NCBI GenBank assembly: GCA_021018815.1
Contig: JAITYX010000083.1
Location: forward strand, 2,418,001 to 2,482,000
Source: Talinum fruticosum
Lineage: Eukaryota; Streptophyta; Magnoliopsida; Caryophyllales; Talinaceae
Direction: 5' to 3'
Length of the DNA stretch: 64,000 bases
Shown here: positions 24,021 through 35,149 of the stretch, piece by piece
How the letters are laid out: each line of letters starts with the position of its first letter
How positions within the stretch are numbered: position 1 is the stretch's first letter
Notes under the pieces: generated by a model
What the model was told of the DNA's origin: nothing
What the model saw: the letters and a program-made list of their open reading frames with translations, nothing else
Database searches by the model: none
Position numbers and translations under genes: made by a program

Positions 24021-25200
24021 TGCTCCGAACAGCAACATAAGGGCTTTGTTGTTCCTGGGAAGGAATATTGTGTGTGTTGGTTGAAGAAGTCCTTGTATGG
24101 ACTTAAGTAAGCTCCTAGGCGATGGTACGGAAGGTTTGATACTTTCATGATTAGACAAGGCTACACATGGAGTCGGTATGATAACTGTGTGTATTTTTAG
24201 CAAATATCTAGTTTTTCGTTTACTTGTTGCTTGTATGTTGATGACATGTTGATTTCTTCCAAAGACAAGTCTTTGATCAACAAGTTAAAATCTCAACTTT
24301 GTAAGGAGTTTGAGATGAAGGACCTTGGTGCAGCTAAGAAGATACTAGGGATGGAAATTCAAAAGCATCAAAAGGTCGGTAAGCTCTATCCATGGCAAAT
24401 GAAATATCTTGAGAAAGTCCTTGATAGATTCAATATGAGTGATTGCAAATTAGTTGCTACTCCCTTAGCTAGTCGGTTTAAGTTGTCTTTTGAGTGTTAT
24501 CCTCAAGCGAGGAGGAAATTGAGAAAATGTCTCACATACCTTATTCTAGGGTTGTTGCCGGTTTGATGTATGATATAGTGTGCACTAGGCCTAATATGTC
24601 ATATGTAGTCGGTGTTGTGAGTCGTTATATACATAATCCTGGTAAGAATCATTGGGAAGTTATGAAATGGATCCTTAGGTATGTCAAACGCACTATTGAT
24701 AGAGGGTTGGTTTTTAATAGGAGTGAGACTCGCTACATTCGACGTTGCAAGTTTTGTTGATAGTGATTATGGTGGAGACCTCGATAGGAGAAGGTCAATT
24801 TCTAGTTATATCTTCACGTTGTGTGCCGGTGGTATCTCTTAGAAAGCATCATTACGAGCTATTGTAGCTCTTTCTACTACGAAGCTAAAAATGTTGCTAC
24901 AATCGAAGAGGTGAAAGAATCTACTTGGTTGAGGGGTGTAATCATTGAGCTTGGTGTTCAGGGAGTTACTTGTTGTGTTTTCGGATAGTTAGAGTTATAT
25001 TCATTTTGCCAAGAACGATGCTTATCACTCTAAGACCAAACATACCGAGTGTCGAGTTCCACTATATTAGAGATACGATTGCTTGAAAGGAAGATTGTGA
25101 TGAAGAAAGTTCATACTCCGAAGAATCCCCTATATATGCTTACAAAGTTTCTCTCTACTGCTAAGTTCGAGCATTACATGGATTAGTTGGCATTCACAAC
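24020..25200 (+). pseudogene. Copia RT C-terminal part and RNase H relic
   Basis: KKSLYGLK (about 24088-24110), then YVDDMLISSKDKSLINKLKS (24231 on; YVDD is the RT catalytic motif) and MKDLGAAKKILGMEIQ. The RNase H part is at 24590-25180, with VDSDYGGDLDRRRS, followed by text matching the ADP-containing end of copia polyproteins. There are stops near 24110, 24565 and 24840. Confidence 0.85.
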
Positions 25201-25287
25201 TATTGATAGCCCTTTAGGGCTTTACTCTTCAGGGTGGTATTTGGTGGAGTACTTATGTTATTTGGGGATTTGATCCAAGGTAGAGAT

Positions 25288-25872
25288 TGTTGGGTATGAC
25301 TAAAATCTTGACTTATTACTTTGCATTTGATGGCACGACCAAGCTGAATTTGTCATGTCCATGCCACTCGAACCGTGCCGGACCAAGCCGTAAGCAACGG
25401 AAGATGCAAGAAATGGTCATAGAGTAGGCACGGTCGTGCTAGGTCTTTGTGAAAGTTACGACTTTCAGTTTGTGGGCAAATTTTTCGATAGTTTTAACAA
25501 GTTGTGGGCAATGTTTTTGTAGATTTTTAGAGAGGAAAATTAGTGATATTAATTCCATAGTTATCATGTGAGAGTTTGGCAAAAAAATTGAGCGATAATT
25601 CCCCACCATTGTTAAGTGAGTATGAGAGAGATTTGTGAGAGAATGAAAATCCTCATCGTTCGTCAAATCATTGTTCGATTGTGATCATTTGTACTTTATA
25701 TCAAATCATAGAGAATTGTTTGTGCTTGTCGTCGTCGTGGTTTTTTCCGAATTGGGTTTCCATATAAATTCTTGTGTCTATCGATTTATTACTTTCTTTT
25801 AATTAGTTATACTTTTGATTATCGTATTTCATCCGAATTCTTTCTGCATTCAAGTTGCTCTAATTCCTAACA
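25288..25872 (+). repeat. 3' LTR of the nested copia element
   Basis: TGTTGGGTATGAC to CTAACA. It aligns along its length with 19157-19801 but lacks the 32-bp internal duplication and shows scattered substitutions. Confidence 0.88.
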
Positions 25873-26285
25873 GTATGTGAATAGTCAAGGATGGTCGGGG
25901 GGCTTGCCCTTTTATGGAGTAAATTTATTAATGTAAGCTTCATTCAATTGCAGTAAACCATATTGATGTTGCGATGAAGTGGAATCTAGAAGATGAGAAT
26001 TGGCAATTTACTTGGGATTTATGGATTCCTAGAGACCAAAAGGAAGCTTATGACTTGTGATCTACTACTTGACCTAAAGTCCTACTCAGTTTTCCCATGG
26101 TTGATTGTTGGTGGTTTAAATGAGATTTTTTTTTTTTTGTTTGGAGAAAAAGGGGGCCTTTAAAGCCTCAAAATATTCTTGATACGTTTAGAGCCACTCT
26201 TGGTGATTATGATATCCATGACTTGTGGTTTATGGGTTGTTGGAATGGGAGGATAAAAGGGCTTTCATTCAGTAGAGATTAATGA
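25873..26285 (+). pseudogene. LINE ORF2 continuation (endonuclease)
   Basis: Resumes with VNSQGWSGG, then PWLIVGGLNEI (the GDFN-type endonuclease motif, here GGLN) and MISMTCGL (from a DLHDLGF-like block). Several stops and a T run (26127-26139) break it. It belongs to the same LINE as 17990-19156. Confidence 0.8.
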
Positions 26286-26596
26286 CCTTAATTCAATCGA
26301 GCAATGCATACAAGTCCATGAGGTTCCATCCCAAAATCAATTGGCCATGGGAATTCAATCGAGCAATGCATACAAGTCCATGAGGTTCCATCCCAAAATC
26401 AATTGGACATGGGAAGAGATGAGCAACCTTGGCTCTAATACCATGTTAAATTTGGGCCTTAATTCAACCGAGCAATGCATACAAACCCATGAGGTTCCAT
26501 CCCAAAACCAATTGGCCATAGGAGGAGTAACTCACAAGCTTATAAACATGCCCAAGGCTTCTTAATTTATCAATGTGGGACTTCCCCACTCCAACA
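26285..26596 (-). mobile_element. TRIM-like LTR element fragment, minus strand
   Basis: On the minus strand an LTR runs from TGTTGGAGTGGGGAAGTCCC (26596 downward) to TTTAACA (26444), 153 bp with TG..CA ends. It is followed directly by TGGTATTAGAGCC (26443-26431), a tRNA-iMet-type primer-binding site. About 20 bp later the terminal part of the LTR recurs twice as a 62-bp tandem repeat (26290-26351 and 26352-26413). No coding sequence is present. A complete LTR, a PBS and a tiny interior indicate a terminal-repeat retrotransposon in miniature whose second LTR is truncated and duplicated. It interrupts the LINE. Confidence 0.65.
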
Positions 26597-27620
26597 GTCA
26601 TCCATGTAGATGATGATTTAAATGATAATTTGTCTATTCTTTTGAAGGCTTTTTTATTCTTACCAATTTCGGAAGAGGAGACGGGTAATAGGTTTGAGAA
26701 CATGTGGACCTTAGATGATAATTGTGAAGGTGTGATCAAAGGAGTGTTGGAGAGAGATGTTCAAGGTGACGGTATCTCTACATGTTTAAAAAGACTTTTT
26801 GACTATATGGGGGCATTAAAAAATGGAACAAATCTTTGTTTGGGCATATTCAATATGAGATTAAGCAATGCACAAATGACCTGAAACTAGCTTCTACCGT
26901 CTTAGACAACCCTAAAATCCTACCAAAAATTAGAGAGTGGAGGCAAAATAAGGGATTTATGTGGTGGCAAAGGGTAATGGTGGATTTTTTTACGATATAG
27001 AGACAAAAATTCAGGATCGTTTCACATGAGAGTTAACGTACGAAGGTCTATCAACCATATAGCTAAGTTAAAGGATGATGACGAGACATATTTGGAAAGA
27101 ATATTGCTTAATTTTTTGGCAAGTTTGCATCATCAAATGTTGTGGATTAGTCACCAGTCATCCAAGTTATCAAAGCTACCGTTAAAGAGGAAATGAATCT
27201 GTGGTTGTGAAACCTTATTTCAAGGAGGAAGTTTTTAAAGCCCTTAATCAAATACACCCTTGCAAGGCCTCGGTCTTAACGGTATGAATCCCTTCTGCTA
27301 CCAAAAATATTGGGACCTTGTAGGTGATGATGGGTCAAATGCTGTGATATTCTGAATGGTGACAACTTCCTTACCATGTTGAATCATACACATATTGTTT
27401 TCATTCCAAAAGTAACACTCGAATAATATTGTCGACGTTCGACCAATCTATATTTGCCACATACTATACAAATTTGTTATAAAGGTATCATGGCTAATAG
27501 ATTGAAGTTTATCCTCCCTTTGATCATCATTGAAAATCAAAGCGCTTGTATACCAAATCGAATGATCTCTCATAATATTTTGGTGGCTTTTGTGATAATC
27601 TACTCTATGAAAACCCTAAC
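26597..27620 (+). pseudogene. LINE ORF2 continuation (linker and reverse transcriptase), 3'-truncated
   Basis: NRFENMWTLDDNCEGVIKGV (about 26690) is the RFENMW block between endonuclease and RT. KEEVFKALNQIHPCKA.GLNGMNPFCYQKYW (about 27220-27320) is RT block 1. VDVRPI.ICHILYKFVIKV (about 27430-27490) and FILPLIIIENQSACIPNRMI (27507 on) are RT blocks 2 and 2a, ending at NILVAFVIIYSMK. The catalytic FADD block and everything after it are missing; unrelated sequence begins at about 27618. Confidence 0.88.
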
Positions 27621-30500
27621 TCCTCCGAATTCTTTCACCAACTCAATTCAATCAATGCTGCTCCAAAACTGAAACACACACTCTCTCTCTCTCGTGATTA
27701 TTTGTTAGCTAGTCGTACATCAACAAATTAAACCACTACTTAGGCTTATAATTAACAATGTAACATAGGAAAGTAAGGATTCAATCCGTGAGGAAAGATA
27801 ACATGAAAATCAAAAATTTCAATCCAATTAAATTCACTACTCTAATTATTTTATTTCTTTATCTTGTAAAAAAACTCAAACAAATTAAATTAAACAATTA
27901 AAATTCTGAACTTTAATTCTAAGAAAGACTTATGAAATTATTCAAGTTTATTCTGATAATATAAATTTGAAATAATTATTCTTATTAATTCTGAAAAATT
28001 CAAAAAAAAATAAATACAAAGTAAAACAGAATATCAAAACAGAGAATAAACTCAGAAATTAATAGCTAAAAATAACATAAAATTATCTAAAACTATAAAT
28101 AAATATTTTAGATAGAATATAATAATCATAACAACCCAAAAATATTTTTGTATATTGTTTAGAATAGTTAAAACAAAAAACTAAGGCAGTAAATAAACAA
28201 ATTCTAAAACAGAAAATAAAATTGAGAATAAACTGCACTAAATTAAATACGAAAATAAATATTAAAGTTATCTAGATTATTGACACTAATTTTATAGACC
28301 TAAAAAACCCTAAAATATAAAAATAAAATTTAAAACCAAAATTACGATTTTATTTAACAAAAAATCTACAGATAATTAATTTCAAGAATTAAATTTGAAA
28401 AATTATCAAATCAATTCCAAAAATTCTAAAATTTACAGAAAACTAGGACTTTATCCAAACCTTAAAAGCAAATAAAACACGAAAAATAATAAAACACTAT
28501 TTTTACCTAATTTCTAACAGATCGATTAAAAAATAACAAAAACGGACAGAAAAATAAATTGAAAATTAAAATATATAATATAAAGACTCAAAATTAAATT
28601 AAAATGAAATTACTAAAACTAACCTAAAAGACTGATCTTAAGGGAGGTGGTAACAAAATTAATAATAAAAGACTATAAACTCAAGCAAACTAGTAAAAAA
28701 CAAATAAATAATTATCAAAGATATCAAATTTAGTATAATCTATATCTAACATGTAAATTATTATTTATCATTAATACACAAATTGATCTACCTATGAGCT
28801 AAAGCTGTAGAAGATAACCACTAGCGGATCTTTCCGTTTTTCTTAGTTATCGGTTTACTTAGGCCTAACTCGATGTAAACCCTACCAATATTGATAACCA
28901 TAGCACTAGCCCTAGAATTTAATCAAATTAGAAAAACATCATTTAGCACCTATTAATAAATCTACCAGCAAAATGATTTAAAAATGATCTATATAATTTC
29001 CTAATTTTAGAAGATATGGGTTTCGAGTCATCCATGATTAACTAGGGTGATACTTATGTCTAAAAGACCAAGCGATTACGTACTTAAGCCCTTTAAACTA
29101 TCATATGAATTTATATTAAACTAATTAGTGTGTACTCTAATTAAATTAAACATAAAATCATAAACGTTAAAATCAGATTATCATAGTCATGGATAAAATT
29201 AATAAGACAATAAAGATCAAAACTTGTTTCAAAATAAATAGTTTAGCATGATTTCAAGTAGATTATACTAAGTATAAAAAACTACTCACACATAGTATAA
29301 TTTAAAACACATAAACCAAATCAAAATAATATATTTAGTATTCAACTAAAAACGGGCGAGGAGGAATTAAAAATGATCCACCATATAAAAAGCGATAAAA
29401 AGCATAAATAAATAAATCGTAAAAGACAATGAAGGTTGATCCGATGCCTTCACGCTGTCCTACCTGCTGAGCTTGGATTACGATATGAATCTAGAAGCAT
29501 GACGGTGGGCAAACAACATCGGGAGAAGCTATTTTGTGGAATTGGTGAGGTAAAGTAGTGTGAAATGTGAGCGGAAGTATAGTGAAAAGGAGAGGATTAG
29601 GAGATGGAATAGAATAGTAAGAGTGTTTGAGAGTTGATGTAGTAACTAGCTCAAAATTTGGCCGCGTATAGTTTAGGAATCCACCATTCTTTAAATGAGG
29701 GGTTAGGCCCTCTATTTATTAAGGCAAACTAGGTCTCAAAAATGACTTAAGAAAGAGCAAACAGTCGTCCACTACAGCTAAACCCGGCCCGCTCTACAAC
29801 GGGGATCAAGGGAAAAACCGAACAAAATCTCGTTGAATTAAAAATCCATTGGAGAGGGCCGAGATGTGGGGCGTCGGTCTCCAACGACGTCGTACAAGCA
29901 TTTTAGGGTTCCGTGCTTCGTTGGGCGCTAGGACCAAATGTAGCATTTTGGCAAGAAAATGTTGAAAACACGGCGTCGGTCAAAATGTTGTTGTACGATT
30001 GCTTCGGGTTTCGTGTCTCGGTTGGTCGCTGCGTGAAAAAGTGAAAAACTGTGTTTTTGCCCATATGGAGGAGATCGGTGCCAGTCTTGGCATCTTTCCA
30101 TTTTCGAAAACTTTTTATTTTGGAAATTTTATATTTTGGTAGCTTTCTATTTTTGGCGGGTTTTTATTTTTGGAGCGAGTTTGGGTTTCCTAGTTAGGAG
30201 CCCGAACCAGGCTTGGTTCGGTCAAAAGAAAATGGGTTTGTAGGCCAGCCCAAACAAAAAGGCTAATTTTGTGGTGCTAATGGGTTCTTTGTGGTTTCAT
30301 CGGCTTCAGTTACACCAATCAAACTCCGATCACGATCCGAGTTCGCAAAAAGGACTGGGATTTCACCACCGGACTAACGAAAATAAAAGAGAAAAGGGAT
30401 GGCACTTTTTATGTGTCTACACTAGGAAAAACTTAGTTCGACGAAGATTGATTAGTAACTGGATTCAACTCGATTACAAAATAGATAAGATAAATCAATG
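27620..30500. other. Very AT-rich non-coding block, probably LTR/LARD-type insertion
   Basis: A CT microsatellite (about 27675-27695) is followed by A-rich sequence with few long ORFs. GC rises toward 29750-30060, where two related stretches occur (GGCGTCGGTCTCCAACG near 29868 and GGCGTCGGTCAAAATG near 29972, each followed by TCGTACAAG-like and TTCGGTTGG-like words). TTCAATCCGTGAGGAAAGAT near 27779 recalls a motif in the insertion at 22714. It follows the broken end of the LINE. No gene seen. Confidence 0.45.
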
Positions 30501-33480
30501 GATAAAAAGCCTTTGATTGGGATTAATCACACCATTATGCACGAAATCAAAACCAAACTTCGTTTAAGGCTTGTCTATGCTTGCACTTTAGAAGGGGAAA
30601 CACCAATTAAACCTATCTTTGCCTACTTTTGAAGGTCAATGACTAATCTTGCTCGATCTAATTGCCTATTTTCATGGAATTAATAAAGAACAAAATCATA
30701 ACGGATGTATCTCACAACCCCTAATTGAAAACCTTAATTATTTTCATATCAAAGTTTTAATCGTTCACAACATCATTCGAGGTAAGTTTCCATCATTCAA
30801 TGTTCACAAAACCTTAATCAAAATGGATTATTCCTCTTTCGAGGCATCAATCGAATTGGTGATGAGCGAAGTGAATTCTACACTAAACAGACATAACACA
30901 ACCCAATTGGAATTCAATTCATAATTATCAAGATATAATACGGATCAATCCCAACCTAAGTAAGTAATTTAGCCTCTAAACATGATACTAAACAACTTAC
31001 AAGATTTAATAAAAACATACACGATGAGCTAATTGAAACTGTGAAAAAAAAAGCAAAGAGGAGACATCGCGATAATCGAATAGAAATTGATGCAATTGAA
31101 TTGTAAATAATCTTGTAATTGGCAATTATCCTTCCAAGTTCTTAAGTACTCTCTAAAAGCTCTTTAATGAAAAATCCTAGCTAAAACTTTGAATTCATGA
31201 AAAATGTTCCAAAATTAAAATTTAGAAATAGATAAATCACGAAAATATTTAAGTCGCATGATGCAGCCTTGCACAGGTAGTTATGTAAAACCTCCGAAGT
31301 TTCTGCCTCCTTTTTACACCTCTGCATAGGCCGTGCGAGGCTCGCACGATTAGCCCTTCACAACTTCAACTTCCTGTAGCTTCTTACACGGTCGTGCGGG
31401 TTGTGCACTGGTAGCGGTGCGACCTTCTTTGAGTTTGAGCGCTTGGCCTTATGCTCTACACGACTATGCAGCTTTGCAAAGCTGCCCGTGCAACTTAACT
31501 TGATGAGTTCTAGGCCTTTTTCTTGCCTCCTTTTAGACTCGAACCTCCCTCTTCATTGCTTTTTATCAAATTTACCTCAAATCTCCCTCATTTAAGCCCA
31601 AAAATTTGTTAATAAGAGATGCACAAGCTTAGGTGGTGATAAAGAGAAAATGAGTATAATCTAACACAAAAAAATCATCACAAAACTGGGTAAAATAATG
31701 CCTTAAAAAGTGATAAATACGAGGTTTACCAAAGCCTTACCATTCGCTTGATAAGCATACCTCGTCTGAAGCCCGACAATCTTATGGAAACTTGATCGGC
31801 TCCTACGGTGAGAGACTCTACTTGGGACACTTATTAAGAAGGCGAGACTTAAAAATTAAAATTGTGTCTTTATCGCGTCTACCTTGAACATAGGTTGTTT
31901 TTGAACCTATAGGCTTCAACCCTTAAGAACCTTTTCGGAGAGGTTGAATCATTGTCTTGGATCCACTTGACATAACATTGATGTGTAATTATTCTCCACT
32001 CGGACCATGCTTTCTTGATTCCTGATCGAGAGGCACCGATTATTGAAATCCTGCCATGCATCCCGTGGGGACGAAATTTTTAGACTATGAGCCACCATGC
32101 TTATCCGACCTAGAATTACCTTGTAAACCATAGAATCTTTTTGGTTTAAGTTGGATCTTCATTTGCATGCTTGAAAGTATGTGGTTTCTTTTGTTATTTA
32201 ATCATTTTCCTTGAGCCTTTAGCATTTTAGCTAGGTTAAGTCCAATAATTATTGCATTGGTGCAAAACAAAAAAATTAATAAAAAATATTAAGTCAGCCC
32301 ATTTGTGCATTTTAGCCAAAGTTAAATTTTCCTTCTTTTTCCTTTTAGGTCGGTCCATATTTGCATTTTCCTAGTTAAAATATTTGTTAGAGATCAATCA
32401 ATTCCTTCCTTTCCTAGTCTCTATTGAAAAATAAAGGCGGACAAAATCCAGTGGACTTTACATCCGTGCTGGTGAACACGGCTTCCTCCAGGTTGGGTCT
32501 TTCCGCTGGACTTGTTTCTTGTTCTAATAGATTGCAAGTCTAGGTTTTGTTTCCGCATTTGCCTCGCATTATTGCAATTTTCTATTTTTGCATTTTAGTC
32601 AAACAAAATTATCTCAATTAAGGTGAATCCAGTTTTTCATTAGCCGGATAAAAATCGTCTCAATTACGGTGAGACCATTTTTGCATTAGCCAAATAAAAA
32701 TCATCTCAAATAAGATGAGTTTATTTTTGCCTTATGCCAAATTAAATCATTTAATCTCAAGTGAGTTCACTTTTGCATTATTTTTTATTTAGATCGGTCC
32801 ATTTTTTCATAAAAAAAATGCATTTTTCTCCCTAAGGATCACTTTTTGCATTTTGGTCGGTCCGCATCTTTATGTACATCCAAAAATCAGAGCATATCAT
32901 TTTCTTTTCTTCGGGGTTAGTTGCCTTCTCGGGTCAAACACTTAAGCCTCGTCTCCTTTAAAATTTTCCACAAGACAATCTTGAGCACCTACTCTTTTGT
33001 CACACATGATAAGGAATCTTACTGAAATCGGGAATCCTGGCATGAAGCGGCTAGCGAATAAGAAGTATAGTTCAACACCAAGCACGTTCAACACCGATAC
33101 GTTTCACATCAACACGTACCACACCGTTACGTTGAACATCTTTGTTGGTAAAACCTGTATGTCACCCATGGACAATGCTAAAGCACAACCCTCCTCCAAA
33201 AATAACCGGCGAACCAAAGCAAACCCCCATCATAACTTTGTTCAAAGAGTGCTACAAAATTAGAGGTAAAGATTGAGCCTAAGATAAAAAGATGGAGTTA
33301 ATATTTGAGACCCTAGATCTTATACTCCAAAACCTAAATAAGAATGCTAACAGAGTAAGAAAAGATAGAGATGAAAGAGATCCTCAACCTTACCTAAGCC
33401 ACGGCCTCAGCTGGAACCTCAAACCAAGCCTCGGTCCGATCCATGCATAAATTAAATAGATAAGCTACAACGAGAATCTT
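30500..33480. other. Non-coding retroelement-like stretch
   Basis: No gene is supported. 31260-31500 carries GC-richer palindromic words (GTGCGAGGCTCGCACGA, ACACGGTCGTGC) like those in the copia LTRs at 19195 and 25420. A degenerate repeat lies at 32580-32790. Probably the untranslated or LTR part of a large element whose gag remnant follows at 33480. Confidence 0.45.
32580..32790. repeat. Degenerate tandem repeat, period about 55-60 bp
   Basis: Words of the type ATCTCAATTA.GGTGA..., then TTTTTGCATTAGCC, AAATAAAAATC recur three to four times (about 32606, 32658, 32702, 32755) with drift. Found by eye; the exact unit length is uncertain. Confidence 0.6.
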
Positions 33481-33481
33481 C

Positions 33482-33650
33482 AATGTTCAATGATCAATAC
33501 TTAGCCTATGGATTCACTTCAATCATTAACAACAAGTTACCCCCAAAATTCACCATGTTTGATATCAAGTTCTATGGGACTGAAAACCTTCACCGCCACG
33601 TAAGGAACTTTGTAAGGGCAATGAATCTAAATAATATATCGAGATGACAC
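33482..33650 (+). pseudogene. Ty3/gypsy-like gag fragment
   Basis: One frame reads LPPKFTMFDIKFYGTENLHR, then HVRNFVRAMNLNN (33529-33640). This is the start of retrotransposon gag proteins of the LPPKFKMP..YDGTSDP.DHLR type. It is too short for firm subfamily assignment, and the sequence beyond is AT-rich and without frame. Confidence 0.6.
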
Positions 33651-33659
33651 ATATCATGT

Positions 33660-34600
33660 CATCTTTCCATGGATGTTTGACAAAGTACGTAAACTTTTAT
33701 CTAATAATAATTTTTCAAAAAATTTATCAACTAAGTTAAGAGACACCCACCCAACATTTTATTTTCTTAAACCTAAGTCTCTAGCGTTGGAAACAAAAAT
33801 CAAAAAGTTGTATTCTTTTGCCAAAATGAGTCAATGAACAAAGTTGGACAAATCAATCTTAAATTTTTGTAATAAATTAATCCTCTATTTCAGAATAATT
33901 GTCGTTTTAAGGTTGTAAATGAATATGAAGGAAACACGAAAATCGTGACAAAATTTATGTTAAAAAACCACGTTACCCCAATATTTTATTAAAAATGAAG
34001 AAAATCAATAAAAAAAAGAGAGAAAAAAGCAACTAATAAAGATAAATTTAGTAAACTAATAATTAATACATCATTTAAATTATAAAGTCACAGTAATATA
34101 AAATTTAATTTAAATGACATTTATGGTGAAATAAAGAGATTAAATAAATATACTTGGCATGTTAGTACAAGTTGCCCTCCTCGCAGATCACCGCCCATGG
34201 CATAAATTAATCCGCAAAAGAGAGAGAGAGAGAGGGGTTTTTGGCAGAACGAGAGAGGGGGTTGAGCAGAGCGAGGGACAAAAGTAGATCAGAGAATAAT
34301 AAATAGCAGTTATAAATTAATAAATAAATAAATAAATAGATAAAGGATAAAAAATTTGAGATATTATTGATAAATAAAAGATGGGTGATACAACAGACAG
34401 AATGGGCAAAACAAATGGTCGGCTGCCGATAACAGAAGCTCTCAAATGGGGAATTACTTTGAACCCTCCAGTGGAGCAAAGTAGGCAGAGTAATTAAGGG
34501 AAGTAATAATAACGAGAAATGAAGAATAAGACAACTATATTAAAACAACATTTTGTAGCTAGTACTAAAAAAATAGTATTACTGAAAGTAGATAGTGGCA
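33660..34600. other. AT-rich spacer downstream of the GASA gene
   Basis: No gene seen. It contains a short GA microsatellite (34217-34233) and a TAAA-repeat tract (34318-34340). Part of 34200-34618 will be the 3' UTR or terminator region of the minus-strand GASA gene. Confidence 0.5.
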
Positions 34601-34618
34601 ATAATGGGATCGGGTTAA

Positions 34619-35037
34619 TTAAGGGCACTTGGGGCCACCCTCCTTGGTCTTCCAGTTGTTGTAGCAAGCGCAGACCTGTTTGTTGCCGTAGGTGCCTGGG
34701 GGCACACACAGGCACTTCTTGCAGCACTTTTGGCAGAAGAACATGCATGGCTTGTGGTATTGAGTCTTTGAGCACCTCCTTGTGCATTCCTTCAGGCATT
34801 CTGTATATATATATATACACATACATATACATCAATGTAATGTAACCAATCATTAATCCAATATACGAGTATATCAAAGCCAATTAAGAAACTAAATCAA
34901 GGAAAACACTTCGACTCACGGGAAGGCTTGAGGCTGCCTGGTCCATAGCGGTTGGCGCCCATCACTTCAGTTGCGACCATTGACATGGCTACCAGAGCCA
35001 ACAGCAGAATGCACACAACCTTGCTGCTCTTTGCCAT
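34619..35037 (-). CDS. GASA/snakin family gibberellin-regulated cysteine-rich peptide
   Basis: Small secreted peptide. GASA/snakin proteins act in hormone-responsive growth and often in antimicrobial defence, in the cell wall or apoplast. Exon 1 (35037-34920) gives a signal peptide, MAKSSKVVCILLLALVAMSM to about residue 27, then a short spacer. Exon 2 (34800-34619) completes the GASA domain. The intron has GT..AG ends and closes on a TA repeat. The mature C-terminal domain of about 60 residues has exactly twelve cysteines in the family order, from CLKEC and CSKTQYHKPC through CQKCCKKCLCVPPGTYGNK and CACYNNW to a final KCP. The total length is 99 residues, normal for the family. The start codon has an AAAATGGC context. 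No frame break is present. Which GASA subgroup it belongs to cannot be settled by eye. Confidence 0.96.
34801..34830 (-). repeat. TA repeat forming the 3' end of the GASA intron
   Basis: On the minus strand the intron ends GTGTATATATATATACAG directly before exon 2, so a dinucleotide repeat replaces a normal polypyrimidine tract. Confidence 0.9.
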
Positions 35038-35135
35038 TTTAGTTCCCCCAACACCACCAAAATATTCACTCAAGGTATTTGATAGATTGAGCCAACTTTA
35101 GTTCGTTGATTTGGAAAACCCTTGCTTTGTGGGGT

Positions 35136-35143
35136 TATTTATA
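35136..35143 (-). promoter_or_regulatory. TATA box of the GASA gene
   Basis: On the minus strand, CTATAAATAACC lies about 100 bp upstream of the start codon, a suitable distance for a plant TATA box with a short leader. Confidence 0.75.
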
Positions 35144-35149
35144 GATTAA

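Larger units (their letters stand above)
19157..25872 (+). mobile_element. Ty1/copia element (Tnt1/Tork-like), degenerate, with both LTRs
   Basis: LTRs of 645 and 585 bp bound the element. A primer-binding site resembling the tRNA-iMet type (TGGTATCCGAGCC, 19804) follows the 5' LTR, and a purine-rich AAGGTAGAGAT precedes the 3' LTR. Domains are in the order gag, protease, integrase, reverse transcriptase and RNase H, all with stops and frameshifts. GTATGTG occurs immediately outside both ends (19150-19156 and 25873-25879). Copia elements normally make 5-bp duplications, so either GTATG is the duplication and two bases were added, or the extra match is chance. The element is inserted in the LINE endonuclease domain in the same orientation. 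The LTRs differ at many positions, so the insertion is old. Confidence 0.9.

Noticed and set aside
30271..30924. ORFs of 81 and 91 codons
   Set aside because: No recognisable domain, in repetitive AT-rich sequence.
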